Program-made: the position numbers and the translations under genes | Part shown: in pieces, positions 11,271 through 22,108 of the stretch | How the letters are laid out: every line of letters starts with the position of its first letter | Position numbering within the stretch: position 1 is the stretch's first letter | Notes under the pieces: generated by a model | Told to the model about the DNA's origin: nothing | What the model saw: the letters and a program-made list of their open reading frames with translations, nothing else | Databases searched by the model: none | Source of the DNA: Fragilariopsis cylindrus CCMP1102 | Taxonomy: Eukaryota; Bacillariophyta; Bacillariophyceae; Bacillariales; Bacillariaceae | DNA: 64,000 bases | Reading direction: 5' to 3' | NCBI GenBank assembly: GCA_900095095.1 | Contig: FMBT01000292.1 | Span: 958,046 to 1,022,045 of the forward strand

Positions 11271-14200
11271 TTACTCTAAAGGAGATTCTTCAAACTTAAT
11301 AATATCATTCAATTCTTCAATCAACTTTTTAACAGGAGCAATGATAGCAAAACTAACTTGTCCCATTGAAATATGATAATAATTGCAGTAGGCCTTGAGA
11401 GTATTAACAATCAGTGTCAGATCAGACGAACTTCCATCCTTATTCGGAGGCATTTGATCCTTTATAAGGGTTTGAATAGTGACTGATGATTCGGGATCAT
11501 CATTGTTAGGCTCTGTTATCAAACACGCCAATACTACACAGCCATTTCCAGCGGCAACTAAATTTTCTTCCTCGTGTTTATGTAGTCCTTCGTCTTCATC
11601 ATTGCTGGTATTATTAGAATTGTTGTTTCGTTCGTTGGTATCCTCATTGCTCGCCTTCGTATTACCAATTGCTAGAATTTCTTCTCGAAATGAATCTGTT
11701 TGTTTGACGATCCATTGGCATAGCCACTTCAACCATGATATGGAACTACCCGACTGCAACACCACGTTGATTTCCGTTAACATCCTGCATATATCGGAAC
11801 CTTCAATTATGTTCGCGAAAGTAGTTAAACAGAAAAGTGCGCAGTCGTAACGATGCATATCATGATCAGTCAATCTCTTCAAGCTGGGCAAACTTGTTTT
11901 AATTGATTTTGTATCTTCCAATTTAAATACAAGCTTAGCAAGGACGTCAATGCCTCGAATGGTGACGGTAGGTTTCTCTCTGTTGTCACTTATAGAAGCA
12001 TTGCAGACGTTCGAAATCTTCAGTTGTTCCGCAGCCAATGGATTGTCGTGCGTCAAGCTTGTCAGAGTCCGAAGGGCTGAAGACATAACTTCACTTCTTT
12101 TCTGATCGAGCTGGCTGAGGTCACACAGTGAACACTCTCGCAAGAATAGTAAAATATGAAAGATCAGACCTTCTTTCCGTTCTTCGAACGAGAATGGGTC
12201 ATCTTCGCAAAAGCTTCTTCGGTTTTGTTCACAGAAGAAACAAGCTTCGTCTGTCAAAGATGCCAGAAGCTTCAGTCGAGTTAGACAATAATTCCAATAC
12301 TCTTGATCAACCCTATAATCGGTACTCGCAAAAACGAGTTTTGTCGCGACGACCATCGACTGCGACATGGTGGTTGCCAGTAAAGGGATAATCCCACTCT
12401 TTCCTATCAAGCGATTTGTTACCATGAATATGTTGTTATTTTCGTCATCTTCCCCAATGTCGTCATCATCATTCATTTCACCCCCTCTCGTTCCCGAATT
12501 TTCTTCCCCTTCTAAACACGATGGTTCGCCTTCTTTCTCCTTACCTGTCAAGATTCGAGTAAGTGATTCTAGACAAACCATAGATAACCACGGACAATCC
12601 CCTTCCGGGAAGATTCCCTGACGCAACGGACATCTTCCCTTCAAATAGAATGCCTTTTGCAAATTTTCACCTTCCCCAGCGACAATTCCTTCGGTGGATT
12701 CGATAAGCACCTTGGAACGTAAGTTAGTTATTTTCTTGGACATACGCTTCATGAAAACCGAAGTATCCACTGTTGATTCAGATACAATCGAGCTCTCGTC
12801 ATCTAATCCATCAAATGATTGTGACCCAGACGCAACATTCTTTCTACTAGAACGTTTATGAACAGATGATTTGTCGGCGAAGCTAAGTTCATCACTCTCG
12901 TGCACATTGCGACGAGACGACTTTGTTCTCCCAGTCCTCTGTTTTTGTTGTATGGCACCTCTTTTGTTAGGTGGGGGCATACTTTTACTGTCATCGTTGA
13001 CGCTGTCGACATCCACTTGTTCCGGAATAGATTCCATCTTAATAGTCAGCGATGATTGAAGAGGATCAGATACCACGCCAGATTCCATTTTCAGCTTTCG
13101 TCGTTTCTTCCTATTCCTTCTTCCCAACGCTGTTGGATCTCCTGCCTTCTTCAACGGTGACGACGGAGGACTGTTGTTGTTGCTGCTGGAAGTTCCCAAC
13201 GATCGCTTACGAGCAGGACTCTGGCGAAGAGGCGAGATGGGTAGATCGATAGTGCCAGTCGTTGGTAGGATTTTAGAAGGAGAAGAATGGGAGGATGCAG
13301 ATGACAGCACTCGCGATGACGATGTTGCAATAGTAGCCGCAGGGGTAGCTTTTGTAGGAACTGGGGAGGCTGGTACCATGAGTCTCAAAATTCCGGAAAG
13401 AACCGCTCCCCGCTCTAACACTGCCAATCGTATTTTTCTGGCCATAGAAACTGACTTTACTGCTCCCATTGCAGCAACAGAATGTTCGGGCGACATGGTA
13501 CAATCCCACGACACGAAATATAAAATGCATGCCAATACATCCTTCATTTCAGGGGTCAGTTTTTGTGTGGATTTATCGTTAGCGGGGACATCCGTGATGT
13601 TTACAGCGACGCCTCCTGTTTGTGAAATTTCTTTTTCCTTTCGTCTTGCACTCTTCGTTCTACTCTTTGTTGGTGGCATACCAGCCCTATTAGAACCCCC
13701 ACTTGCTAGAGAAGAGTCGCACGACGATGACGAAGAAATGCTTTTATTAAAAGTGCTGCTGCTCGTTGTGGCCATCGCCAAGATCTCGAAAATAGAAGAC
13801 CATATTTTAGGTATCGGTGACATTTTCTTGGATCTTTTTGAAGGTGATAGTGACGAATCATCGTTTCTATCACCGTCATCGGCAACTCCATCAATGTTAC
13901 CACCTTGCCAAAGAATTGATCTGGTTTTCCGACTGGACAATAATGTCACTAGGTCAATAGCGGCATCAATTGCCTTAGAATGGTGAATTCTTTTCGACAA
14001 AATGGTAGAACATAGATAGGAACATTCATCGTGTATCATTTGATATGTTCCAGCATCTTGAACCGCGTAGGCACTAGATCCCATTCCCCGATGGACGGAT
14101 ATACGGGTCATTGCTATCGTCCGTACAATCGAACCAGAAGCAGTAGTATTCGTATTCGTTGTGCAGGATGAGGCGGAGGAACGCGTAGATGATAAATCAT

Positions 14201-14600
14201 CTTCATATTCATCCTCATCATGTTGTCGTTGAAGACGTCTTCTCGATGCTAGTGTTCTCTTTCGACTTGCCGTTACCTTAACTCCTTTTTTTGTGGCCTT
14301 ATCCTTGGAAGATGACGAGAAAGATAATGAATCCTCTAAATTAGTTGCCTCCGTCGTCGACCGTTTTGTCATCGGAGGATGACTACCAATGCTGCCGCTA
14401 GCACTGGCACTCGCGCCGTCACTGCAGGCGGAGTCCTGACGCCTACTATAATTATTTCCGAATTTATTTTTCTTTCTCATTGTTGTCACCTTCCTCATTG
14501 GTGTTTTTAATGTTGTCGTCGTCGTCGTAATTTTATCGAAATCAAACAACGACTCCTCCCCACCACGACAACTTCCGAATCCTGAATCGTCAAAATCCAT
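11271..14600 (-). CDS. WAPL-like cohesin release factor
   Basis: Single-exon 1109-residue protein. The N-terminal 150 residues and the middle (about 280-620) are disordered, Ser- and basic-rich, with runs such as RKKRRKL. Two folded regions remain. Residues about 185-235 contain YQMIHDECSYLCSTIL and AIDLVTLLSSRKTRSILWQGG, resembling the start of the WAPL helical repeat. The C-terminal half (about 660-1105) is helical and ends with VAAGNGCVVLACLI, then LTLIVNTLKAYCNYYHIS, a pattern seen at the end of WAPL proteins. WAPL opens the cohesin ring in the nucleus. The assignment rests on pattern similarity; another ARM-repeat nuclear protein is the alternative. Diverges from the kinase-like gene at 15037 across 436 bases. 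Confidence 0.5.
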   Translation of the reverse strand: MDFDDSGFGSCRGGEESLFDFDKITTTTTTLKTPMRKVTTMRKKNKFGNNYSRRQDSACSDGASASASGSIGSHPPMTKRSTTEATNLEDSLSFSSSSKDKATKKGVKVTASRKRTLASRRRLQRQHDEDEYEDDLSSTRSSASSCTTNTNTTASGSIVRTIAMTRISVHRGMGSSAYAVQDAGTYQMIHDECSYLCSTILSKRIHHSKAIDAAIDLVTLLSSRKTRSILWQGGNIDGVADDGDRNDDSSLSPSKRSKKMSPIPKIWSSIFEILAMATTSSSTFNKSISSSSSCDSSLASGGSNRAGMPPTKSRTKSARRKEKEISQTGGVAVNITDVPANDKSTQKLTPEMKDVLACILYFVSWDCTMSPEHSVAAMGAVKSVSMARKIRLAVLERGAVLSGILRLMVPASPVPTKATPAATIATSSSRVLSSASSHSSPSKILPTTGTIDLPISPLRQSPARKRSLGTSSSNNNSPPSSPLKKAGDPTALGRRNRKKRRKLKMESGVVSDPLQSSLTIKMESIPEQVDVDSVNDDSKSMPPPNKRGAIQQKQRTGRTKSSRRNVHESDELSFADKSSVHKRSSRKNVASGSQSFDGLDDESSIVSESTVDTSVFMKRMSKKITNLRSKVLIESTEGIVAGEGENLQKAFYLKGRCPLRQGIFPEGDCPWLSMVCLESLTRILTGKEKEGEPSCLEGEENSGTRGGEMNDDDDIGEDDENNNIFMVTNRLIGKSGIIPLLATTMSQSMVVATKLVFASTDYRVDQEYWNYCLTRLKLLASLTDEACFFCEQNRRSFCEDDPFSFEERKEGLIFHILLFLRECSLCDLSQLDQKRSEVMSSALRTLTSLTHDNPLAAEQLKISNVCNASISDNREKPTVTIRGIDVLAKLVFKLEDTKSIKTSLPSLKRLTDHDMHRYDCALFCLTTFANIIEGSDICRMLTEINVVLQSGSSISWLKWLCQWIVKQTDSFREEILAIGNTKASNEDTNERNNNSNNTSNDEDEGLHKHEEENLVAAGNGCVVLACLITEPNNDDPESSVTIQTLIKDQMPPNKDGSSSDLTLIVNTLKAYCNYYHISMGQVSFAIIAPVKKLIEELNDIIKFEESPLE

Positions 14601-15036
14601 TATTTTTGTTTTGCAAAATTTGGAAATGACGCTGTGAACTAACTGCGAACTACGAATATCTTTGAATATTCTACTACTGGCCCAATGCCTTTGTCTCTTA
14701 GATTCTCTTGGTGTTGCAAAAGGCTTTTGTGCAATTATTATTTATCTCTCCGCCATCTTCTTTCTAAAGTATGACATTTTCAAAAGAAATGAAATTACCG
14801 GTACAGTAGTTGAGTCGGCACGCGCGCGGCGCGCTGTAATTTTTTAAAATATGTTTATTTTACTGAAATAGTCCTAAAATCTTTCTCGTCTCGTTATTGT
14901 GAAATATCTTCTCTGCCTGTTTGAAGATTCATCAATCTCTTCTGATTGTTGCATGATGGATTGGATGACCCTTCTTCTTACAAAATTCGATCGGATCAAT
15001 TCACAATACTAACTTCAGACATATTACCTGTACTGT
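14601..15036. promoter_or_regulatory. Bidirectional promoter region with GC-rich palindrome
   Basis: The 436-base spacer between two divergent genes. An isolated GC block at about 14819-14836 (GCACGCGCGCGGCGCGC) stands out from the AT-rich background and is close to palindromic. It contains GGCGCG words like those in E2F/DP sites. That it acts as a shared promoter element is inference from position and composition. Confidence 0.35.
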
Positions 15037-16263
15037 ATGTCATACTTGTACAAACGAGTAGCTACTTCGATCTTTCAACATCAACGGCGTAATATTTTAA
15101 CTCCGACTACTATTTACACAAGAAACGTAACAACCATTATGTCTCCTATTACTCTTGAATTATTGACGAAACAAAATGCAGAAACTTCGAATGCTCTCAT
15201 CGAGAATTTAGGAAGTTCCGAAGCTTTTCATTTTTTATCTAATAAGGAACAAGAACTGACAATGAATCGTGACAATGAAGATGCGATTAAACTAGAAAAG
15301 GGAATTGAATTTGCTAAATCAAAGAACGTTCTTGATCCTAACTATGTACCACAACCATACGTTCAAATAGACGTATTGGGGAAAACTCCAGTCATGGTGG
15401 TTGGAGAAATTTTAGATAAAATCAAAAAAGATGATACTAGTAGTAGTAGCGGTGGTGATGACAGCAAACAAGGATCGGTCGTGGCATTATGTGGATTATC
15501 TGGAACTGGTAAGGGTACTACCGTATCAACTCTTCGTAAGAAATTGGAAGACGATGAAGGGAAGCAGGTTGTAACGTGGTCAAATGGAAACATCTTTAGA
15601 AGTGTCACTCTATTAGCTGTTACATGGTGTGAACAGCAATCGGACATTGATGGGTTCGATGAGGAAAAAGCATTAACGAAAGAAAATTTAGAATCATTCA
15701 TGGGAATGCTTTCTTTTGGAAAATTCAAAGGAAAGTATGATACTCGTATTAATGGTTTAGGATTGGATCTGTACGTATCAGAAGTACAAAACACCGTACT
15801 TAAAGAATCGAAAGTAGCAAAAGCTATTCCAACAGGTACGTACAAACATGGATATTACAGGAATCGCCATTTTTATTTGAATTGTGGTGTGGATTTGATA
15901 GAAGTAATAACATTGGTATGACGAATTCTAATATACTTCGTTCTTTTTCTAATATACGCAGTGGCTGAAAAAACTCAAGGTGAAGTTGTTTCTTTTGCGG
16001 CAGATGCGGTTGATATTATGGGTAAAGGTGGTATCTTCGTATTGTTGGAAGGACGAGAACAAACCGTTGATTTCGTTCGAACACCCTTTCGATTCACACT
16101 TATCCTGTCCGACGAATCTTTGATTGGAAAACGACGTGCAGCTCAACGAGTTATGGCAACGACATTGGAAAAGGTTTCCACCTCTGCGACAGACGCCGAG
16201 GTAGAGAAGACTCTACAAGAATGCCTTGTTGAATTAGCAACAGGAGAAGGATATAAGTCTTAA
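15037..16263 (+). CDS. Cytidylate-kinase-like NMP kinase, probably organellar
   Basis: Two exons, 15037-15835 and 15962-16263, with a 126-base intron (donor GTACGT, acceptor ACGCAG), giving about 366 residues. A P-loop, LCGLSGTGKGTTVSTLRKKL, sits near residue 150, followed by VVTWSNGNIFRSVTLLAVTW, the NMP-binding pattern of cytidylate kinases (compare bacterial Cmk). The second exon supplies GKGGIFVLLEGREQTVDFVRTPFRFTL and a helical tail. The first 35 residues are basic and Ser/Thr-rich without acids, like a mitochondrial presequence, and a second ATG lies at about residue 35. The 140-residue domain before the P-loop is not part of bacterial Cmk. Phosphorylation of CMP/dCMP is expected for the family; the true substrate is unproven. 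Confidence 0.75.
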
Positions 16264-16452
16264 ACCAACTGATTAACATATGCAGCGATTTTTAATAATA
16301 TTATGATGTATTGAATCGCGAAATTATTTTTTGTAGAAAAAGTAGACTTTGGCAGGGGAAGAATTTCACTTGAAATTATTACCCCTGGACTGTGGTCGGT
16401 TTTTTATTCCTAAAACGTCGTTAGAACCGCATGTGTGCCTGACGTAACATCT

Positions 16453-18698
16453 TCATACTCCATTCTTAATGAGACCAAATATTCCCTTGATTTTGCCAAT
16501 GATGTCTTCATTGTAGAATAACTGGACCAGTGATTCTGTGAAAGGGAATCCTTTGACCATGTCGATCGGGTAATTTATGACCGGGGGAATACTTGTCCTG
16601 ATCAACGAAGTCTTGTCTACAGAGATAGACCGCTCCATGCATAATGCCCTTAGACCTTCAATACCTGCCATGCAATTTTGATAATTGATTCGGTTGAGTG
16701 TGAGTAAGTTAGCAAGAATAATTGTTTTCGGTGAAGATATGGAAATTGATAGGTTTTACTTACCAGCGAATCTTCCAAAGCCTGATTCCTTGACACCACC
16801 AAAAGGAAGAGATTGGATCAAATAGTTTGATGCGTAGTCGTTAACCGTTAGCATTCCGGTTCGGAATTGCCGTCCCATTGCCAAACCCACTGCATCATTA
16901 GCGGTGAAAATACTCGACCCAAGACCGAATTCACAGTGATTGACCAGACGAATACATTCTTCGTCATCGTCCTTTGGGACTTTGATGACAGTCATAACAG
17001 GACCGAAAACCTCTTGATTGAAAATTTTCATTTCGAAAGTAACACCACTAGAAAGTAGAAAGAAAAGAAGTTTTTAACGACGAGACGATTAGAAAACATT
17101 TCAGAAGCAAAATTATTTCGCAGTTTAATACAACTAGAACAATCTATGCCAATCCCTTACCTCAAAACAGTTGGTTCAAAGAATTGTCCGTTCAAATTTG
17201 GATTCACTTTTCCACCACAATGCAAAATTGCACCCTTTTCCACAGCGTCCTTGACAAGCGCTTGCACAATCTCTAGTTGAGCTGGCATTATCATGCTTCC
17301 GCAATCAACTTTTCCGTCTGCTCCACACGAAGGTAATGGGTTGCCTTGTCTCAAAGCTTTGACTTTAGGGACAACTTGCTCCAAAAATTCGTCATATATC
17401 GACTCGTACACTAAGACACGTTCCACTCCAACGCAATTCTGACCAGAGTTCTGAAAGCAGCCCCTCATGACGAAGGGAATAACGTTTTCAACTTTGACAT
17501 CATGTCTAAATACCATAACGTCCTTACCACCCAATTCAAGGACCAAAGGTGTCAAATTTTGTGCCGCTGATTCCATAACCTTTCGTCCGATAGGGGTGGA
17601 CCCTGTAAAGATAATCTTGTCGACCAATGGTGAGGTGCACAAAGCGGCACCCGATTCCGCGAGACCTGTAACTGTAGCCACAATATCGGGATTGTGACCA
17701 TTTACAACCAAAGCTTGTCGCAATATTCGACCAAAGTAAGATGCACTCCACGATGCGTGTTCAGACACTTTCCCAACAACAGCATTCCCCGCCATGAGAC
17801 CAGAAATGACATGATTGATCTGCATCATCATGGATCATGTCAAACGGGAAAGAGCGGTTAAGTTTTGATATTGTGATGTCAATAATGAAGATAGAACGAG
17901 TGATAGCACAGAAGTAGATATCAAACGACATTAAAAATATCTATATATGTACGCATTACATGTACGCGTTTGATTTTGCAATCATATATATTCAATACTT
18001 ACAGAATTATGAAACGGATAATTCCATGGTGCGATAGCTACAATGATTCCCAGCGGGACATATTCAACCCAAGCGTTCTTGTGCATCATCATCGGACCGG
18101 TTGGTCGATAGTCGGGACGCAACCAATATTCACCCCATTCGCAAATAGTTCGAATCTTTTCACAAGTTGTCAAAATTTCACCCATAACAGCATCAACCTT
18201 GGGTTTACCTGATTCACGAGCCGAGACGCGACAGATATCTTCGACGTGATTCACAATGTACTTTTGAATAGTTCGCAATACCATCCGCCGTTGAGCGAAG
18301 CTAGTCTTTCGCCATTCGGTTTGAGCAACTTTGGCCTTTTCGAGTATTTCATTGACTTCGTCAGCGGTCATATTATTTGCGTGACCCAAGAATTGTTTCG
18401 TCGAAGGGTCGAAACAATTTAATTTCATTTTGTCATTCTCGTCCAAAAGTTGCATGTCAGTAACGGGATCACCTTTCACTCCATCATCTTGAGATTCAGC
18501 GGACGTCATGGATACATCCAGCGTGGGAACGGACGTTGTCAGGTATTCAATCCATAGTTTGGTGTGGTATAGGATCGCGTATTTTTCAATCAAAAGTACG
18601 GCAAGAAACAAGAAGGAGGCGACCGTGGTGAAAAAATAAAAAGACAGCGTTGACGTCGAATCGCTTGGTGCGAGGCATTCTCCAGAATTGGTTGCCAT
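16453..18698 (-). CDS. Membrane-anchored aldehyde dehydrogenase, ALDH22/Msc7 type
   Basis: Four minus-strand exons: 18003-18698, 17161-17819, 16764-17047 and 16453-16664, all with GT-AG introns, 616 residues. A transmembrane helix (residues about 13-35, LSFYFFTTVASFLFLAVLLI) precedes the catalytic domain. Signatures: PWNYPFHNS split from INHVISGLMAGNAVVGKVSE by intron 1, GSTPIGRKVMESAA, LELGGKD (catalytic Glu), QNSGQNCVG (catalytic Cys), NQEVFGPV and SLPFGGVKESGFGRFAG with IEGLRAL. The N-terminal anchor and overall pattern match plant ALDH22A1 and yeast Msc7 rather than soluble ALDHs. It oxidises aldehydes with NAD(P), with substrate unknown. The 3' end converges on the kinase-like gene, 189 bases away. 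Confidence 0.92.
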
Positions 18699-19484
18699 GG
18701 TGCGTAGTTCTACAGTTGATTAGCAAATTTGAGGCAAAGGGATGAACAATTCCAATAGAAATAGAAATAGAAAGAGGTATTTTTCTCTTTTCTCGTCATT
18801 TATTTGTCTGTTGTGGATTTTCAATTTAAGTCGAGTGAAGTCGAGGCTACATAGAGTGAGTCGAGTGAGTCGGGGACAATTTTTTACTTTATCACAAACA
18901 TCGCAAAGCATTGTAATAAATGAATCAAATCTATCTACAGATTAAAGATAGTACTGTACATAGTTTGTGTATATATAGCTAACACTATTCTGTATAAATA
19001 ATAACACTTCAAATCAAGTCAAATCAATGCCCAACATCAACACACAATAAGGGCCACTAATACAAAAAATATATGCAAAAAAGATTGAACAAGGATTCAA
19101 GAATCCTACACAAATGAGTCAGTCAGTTCAAAAAATATTGTTGTCACGTCATGGTCCTTCATAGATGAAGAAACATGACACAACCATTTTCATGACACGT
19201 TTGCTGTCAACATTTATTTGTCGCTTTTACACAAAGTGTAATATTTCCTCTTATAATGTGTCACTAACTGATAAGGTAATACAAATCTTGGATAAAGCAT
19301 ATTTTGCAAACAAAGAATGAAGTCATGCATTATTAGCTAGATGTTATTTTCGTTTTTGTTTAGTATGAATGCAATATTTTAATGGATTATAGACTAAAGA
19401 CGACCGAAGGATGATTGATTATTCAACTAATTAATCTGATCGATTCATCAAAATATATTTGGACAAACATAAAAATTATTTTCT
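18699..19484. other. Intergenic spacer
   Basis: Between two minus-strand genes. Contains GTCGAGTGAGTCG-type short direct repeats near 18828-18872; otherwise nothing supported. Confidence 0.6.
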
Positions 19485-20285
19485 TTATACCTTTGGTACG
19501 AAGATTGGGACACCAGCAGCCACACTAGCAATCCAGACACTAAAAGCCATTAGACTTGTTGTGCCACATATATTTGCCAAAAAAACGACAATACCAATAC
19601 TGAGAGTTTTATTAAATCCAGTTTTTCGTTGGATTGTTGCTACAGCCTTATCAAAATATGGTGTAACACCAATTGAAATTGCCAGTCTTATTGGACGGAC
19701 GATGTTATTAAAGACGTAAAATCCAGCATATACTGCAAGGAATTTCGGCCATTGTCCTGGAGCAAGTGGACTTAGTCCTGTCTTTTTAGAAAAACCAAAC
19801 CAAGCTAAGCCTACACTCACACAGTATGACATATTTGAAACGAAGCCATATGATAATAACGCCGACAGTCCCATCTTAGCTAGCTTTTGTCTAAATGTAA
19901 GACCATCGCCATCGTCATTATTCCTATACTTATAGAAAAAAACAATGCGTTTCCATGCTGGAACTTCTTCTTTCGCTGGCGATATCGATACTGAAGTATC
20001 GTCTTCTTTTTCTTCGTTGTCGTCGTTGTTAACACCACCGGTAGAATCAGAAGTTGCGTCTTCGTCCGATGTCGCTGAGGACCAAATGAGCTGTGTTTTT
20101 TTTGTATGTGATGATGATTGCCTATTGTATGAAGCAATAACAATGTGATTACGAAGTGGTGATAATGATATCACCGGCGGCGTACGAATTTTTGTCGTTG
20201 TAGAAGAAGATATTATTGAAAATCCTGAACAAGATAGAATCGATGCCAATAGTACGAGTATCTGGTATTTCAATGGCTGCATCAT
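19485..20285 (-). CDS. Plastid FAM210/DUF1279-like membrane protein
   Basis: Single-exon, 266 residues. The N-terminus has a signal peptide (ILVLLASILSCSGF) ending in a Phe motif of the diatom plastid-targeting type, then a Ser/Thr-rich and acidic linker to about residue 110. The conserved domain begins KMGLSALLSYGFVSNMSYCV and includes the landmark KTGLSPLAPGQWPKFLAVY, then FYVFNNIVRPIRLAISIGV, and ends with hydrophobic segments and AGVPIFVPKV. This pattern is conserved in plant and algal plastid proteins related to DUF1279/FAM210; the biochemical role is not known to me. A second, broken copy of the same family lies at 63380-63933. Confidence 0.75.
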   Translation of the reverse strand: MMQPLKYQILVLLASILSCSGFSIISSSTTTKIRTPPVISLSPLRNHIVIASYNRQSSSHTKKTQLIWSSATSDEDATSDSTGGVNNDDNEEKEDDTSVSISPAKEEVPAWKRIVFFYKYRNNDDGDGLTFRQKLAKMGLSALLSYGFVSNMSYCVSVGLAWFGFSKKTGLSPLAPGQWPKFLAVYAGFYVFNNIVRPIRLAISIGVTPYFDKAVATIQRKTGFNKTLSIGIVVFLANICGTTSLMAFSVWIASVAAGVPIFVPKV

Positions 20286-20779
20286 TCTATTCGTCTCGTT
20301 ATTTAAGATATGTATGAAGTGTGCAAGCTACTTTCCAACTTGCAGCTTGTAGCGTGAAATGTAAGTAATACTTATACTACTTACTTGTATCTTGTTGTGT
20401 GTACTGTTTACTATCAACAAGTCGATAAAAAGTAGATACGCCTTAACGGTAGTTTCGTAGTTTCGAAGTTGAACAAACAGTAACTTACCACTAACGTTAT
20501 CGGATTTAAAGTAGGTAAATATAAATACGTCATACGTATGTGTTGTAGGTAAAAAGAGTAGCCTAGTAGGAGGTGAAGTGGGGTATGAGGTAATTAATTA
20601 GTGGATTTCGTCGAAAAATTCAAATTTCAAATTACATTAAATTTTTTTCGTTACAACAAAACAACGACACTATCAACTACACACAGCACACAGCAACAAC
20701 ACACACCAACAACAACAAACCCATAGATTAGTAAATAGCAATATTGGTTTACATCTATCATAGCACAAAATAATCCGAC
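20286..20779. other. Divergent intergenic spacer
   Basis: 494 bases between the FAM210-like gene and the VMA22-like gene, which diverge. Contains an ACAACA/CACA-rich leader just upstream of the plus-strand start. Probably two promoters; no distinct motif supported. Confidence 0.55.
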
Positions 20780-21514
20780 ATGTCATCTGTAACAGCTTTA
20801 TCTTCATCGGGATCTCGTCATATCACGGTATTGGGGTATCTTCAAGACTATGCCGATGTTTCCGAACAATCACATCAGGAACTGAAAAGTAGTTTTTGGC
20901 ATCTAACAAAATCTCGTCGAAATGTTAGCTCCGGCATTCTTGGGGTTGACTCGACAACGGCATTCACAGCCGAGATGTTGCGAGAAGAATTACGGGCTCG
21001 TATTCGTCTCTTCGACGAAAACGATAATAAGATCGAAGGAGACTTGGTGGACGAGGATGATTCCGTACCGCCGCCAGTTATTGAGGACGACCTAAAGTCA
21101 TCGTCGCATAATTCACCACCTAAATGGAACTTATACGACGTACTGGGAAAAGGAAGAAAGAATGTAACATCCGGACCGTCATCAACGTCGTCAGTGCGTG
21201 ACGCTGATGATGATGACGATGATCCCACTTTAACGACGGGATTGAGACAACGTAAGACTCCGAAAGAAGGAAATAATGAAGCAACGACTTCATCATGGAC
21301 TATCGTGCGCGAAGAAGACCTAGATTCAAACAGCGATGATAATGATGACGACGACGAAAAGATGCTCTTAAGGAAGGATCCTATCGAATTTTTCTATGGA
21401 CACAACCGAGAATTGAAAATAGCTCAACGCGATGCACAAAATGCTCTTGCAGGTTACATACAAGCTGCCAATCAAGCAGCAGCACTTTTGACATTGCTTC
21501 GAGAGACGAAGTAG
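20780..21514 (+). CDS. VMA22/CCDC115-like V-ATPase assembly factor
   Basis: Single-exon, 244 residues. An N-terminal coiled-coil-like helix contains a segment SHQELKSSFWHLTKSRRNV (about 34-52), matching the region that in CCDC115/Vma22 precedes the linker. An acidic, Ser-rich linker follows. The family landmark GLRQRK appears near residue 155, and DPIEFFYGHNRELKIAQRDAQ with a C-terminal helix (ALAGYIQAANQAAALLTLL) closes the protein. Vma22 proteins help assemble the V0 sector of the vacuolar proton pump in the ER. The assignment rests on motif order and length, as sequence is weakly conserved in the family. Confidence 0.62.
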   Translation: MSSVTALSSSGSRHITVLGYLQDYADVSEQSHQELKSSFWHLTKSRRNVSSGILGVDSTTAFTAEMLREELRARIRLFDENDNKIEGDLVDEDDSVPPPVIEDDLKSSSHNSPPKWNLYDVLGKGRKNVTSGPSSTSSVRDADDDDDDPTLTTGLRQRKTPKEGNNEATTSSWTIVREEDLDSNSDDNDDDDEKMLLRKDPIEFFYGHNRELKIAQRDAQNALAGYIQAANQAAALLTLLRETK

Positions 21515-22108
21515 TAGCAGTATAGCAGCAGTAGCTTTGAAATCAGCAGTTATTAACAGTTACAAGAGAAAACATAATCAAATAGACGCACAAGAAGGGA
21601 TTTATATAGCTGTAGAGAAATACGTTACTGATCGACATTAAAAATGATAAAATATACAGTCGTACTTGTCAAGCAAGCCAGTCATATTTTATCCAGTAAA
21701 CACACTTCTTTATGCATCATCTTGTCTATTTTCAAACTTTATGGTGTAGTACTTTGTCATTGTAATCAGGAATGTAGTATGTAGTAGTATATTTTATAGA
21801 AAACGACAAGATAATTACTTAATGAAAAGCAAAAGGAATACTCTTTTTACTTTCAATATTAGGATACATCATATTGGGGTATCAATTTGTTAGAGATAAT
21901 TACTGTGTCACTTAGTTGTCCATGTAGTCTGGTAGCTACATGTAGTTTAGTCTAGTAGTAGGCAAGTCTGGCAATACTTATCGGCATCAATAACATGCAC
22001 CTCTATATATTCACAGAAAAACACAAGCAAATAAGTAAACAAAGTATAGAAATAATATAGCATGATACTGCTCACTAAATCTAGTTATGTAGCTCTTCTT
22101 TTCAATTC
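21515..22108. other. Convergent intergenic spacer
   Basis: AT-rich region between the 3' ends of two convergent genes. It must hold both polyadenylation regions. No further structure supported. Confidence 0.55.

Noticed and set aside
13174-13986. 270-codon open frame on the plus strand
   Set aside because: Lies entirely antisense inside the WAPL-like gene, follows its codon pattern and has no domain of its own.
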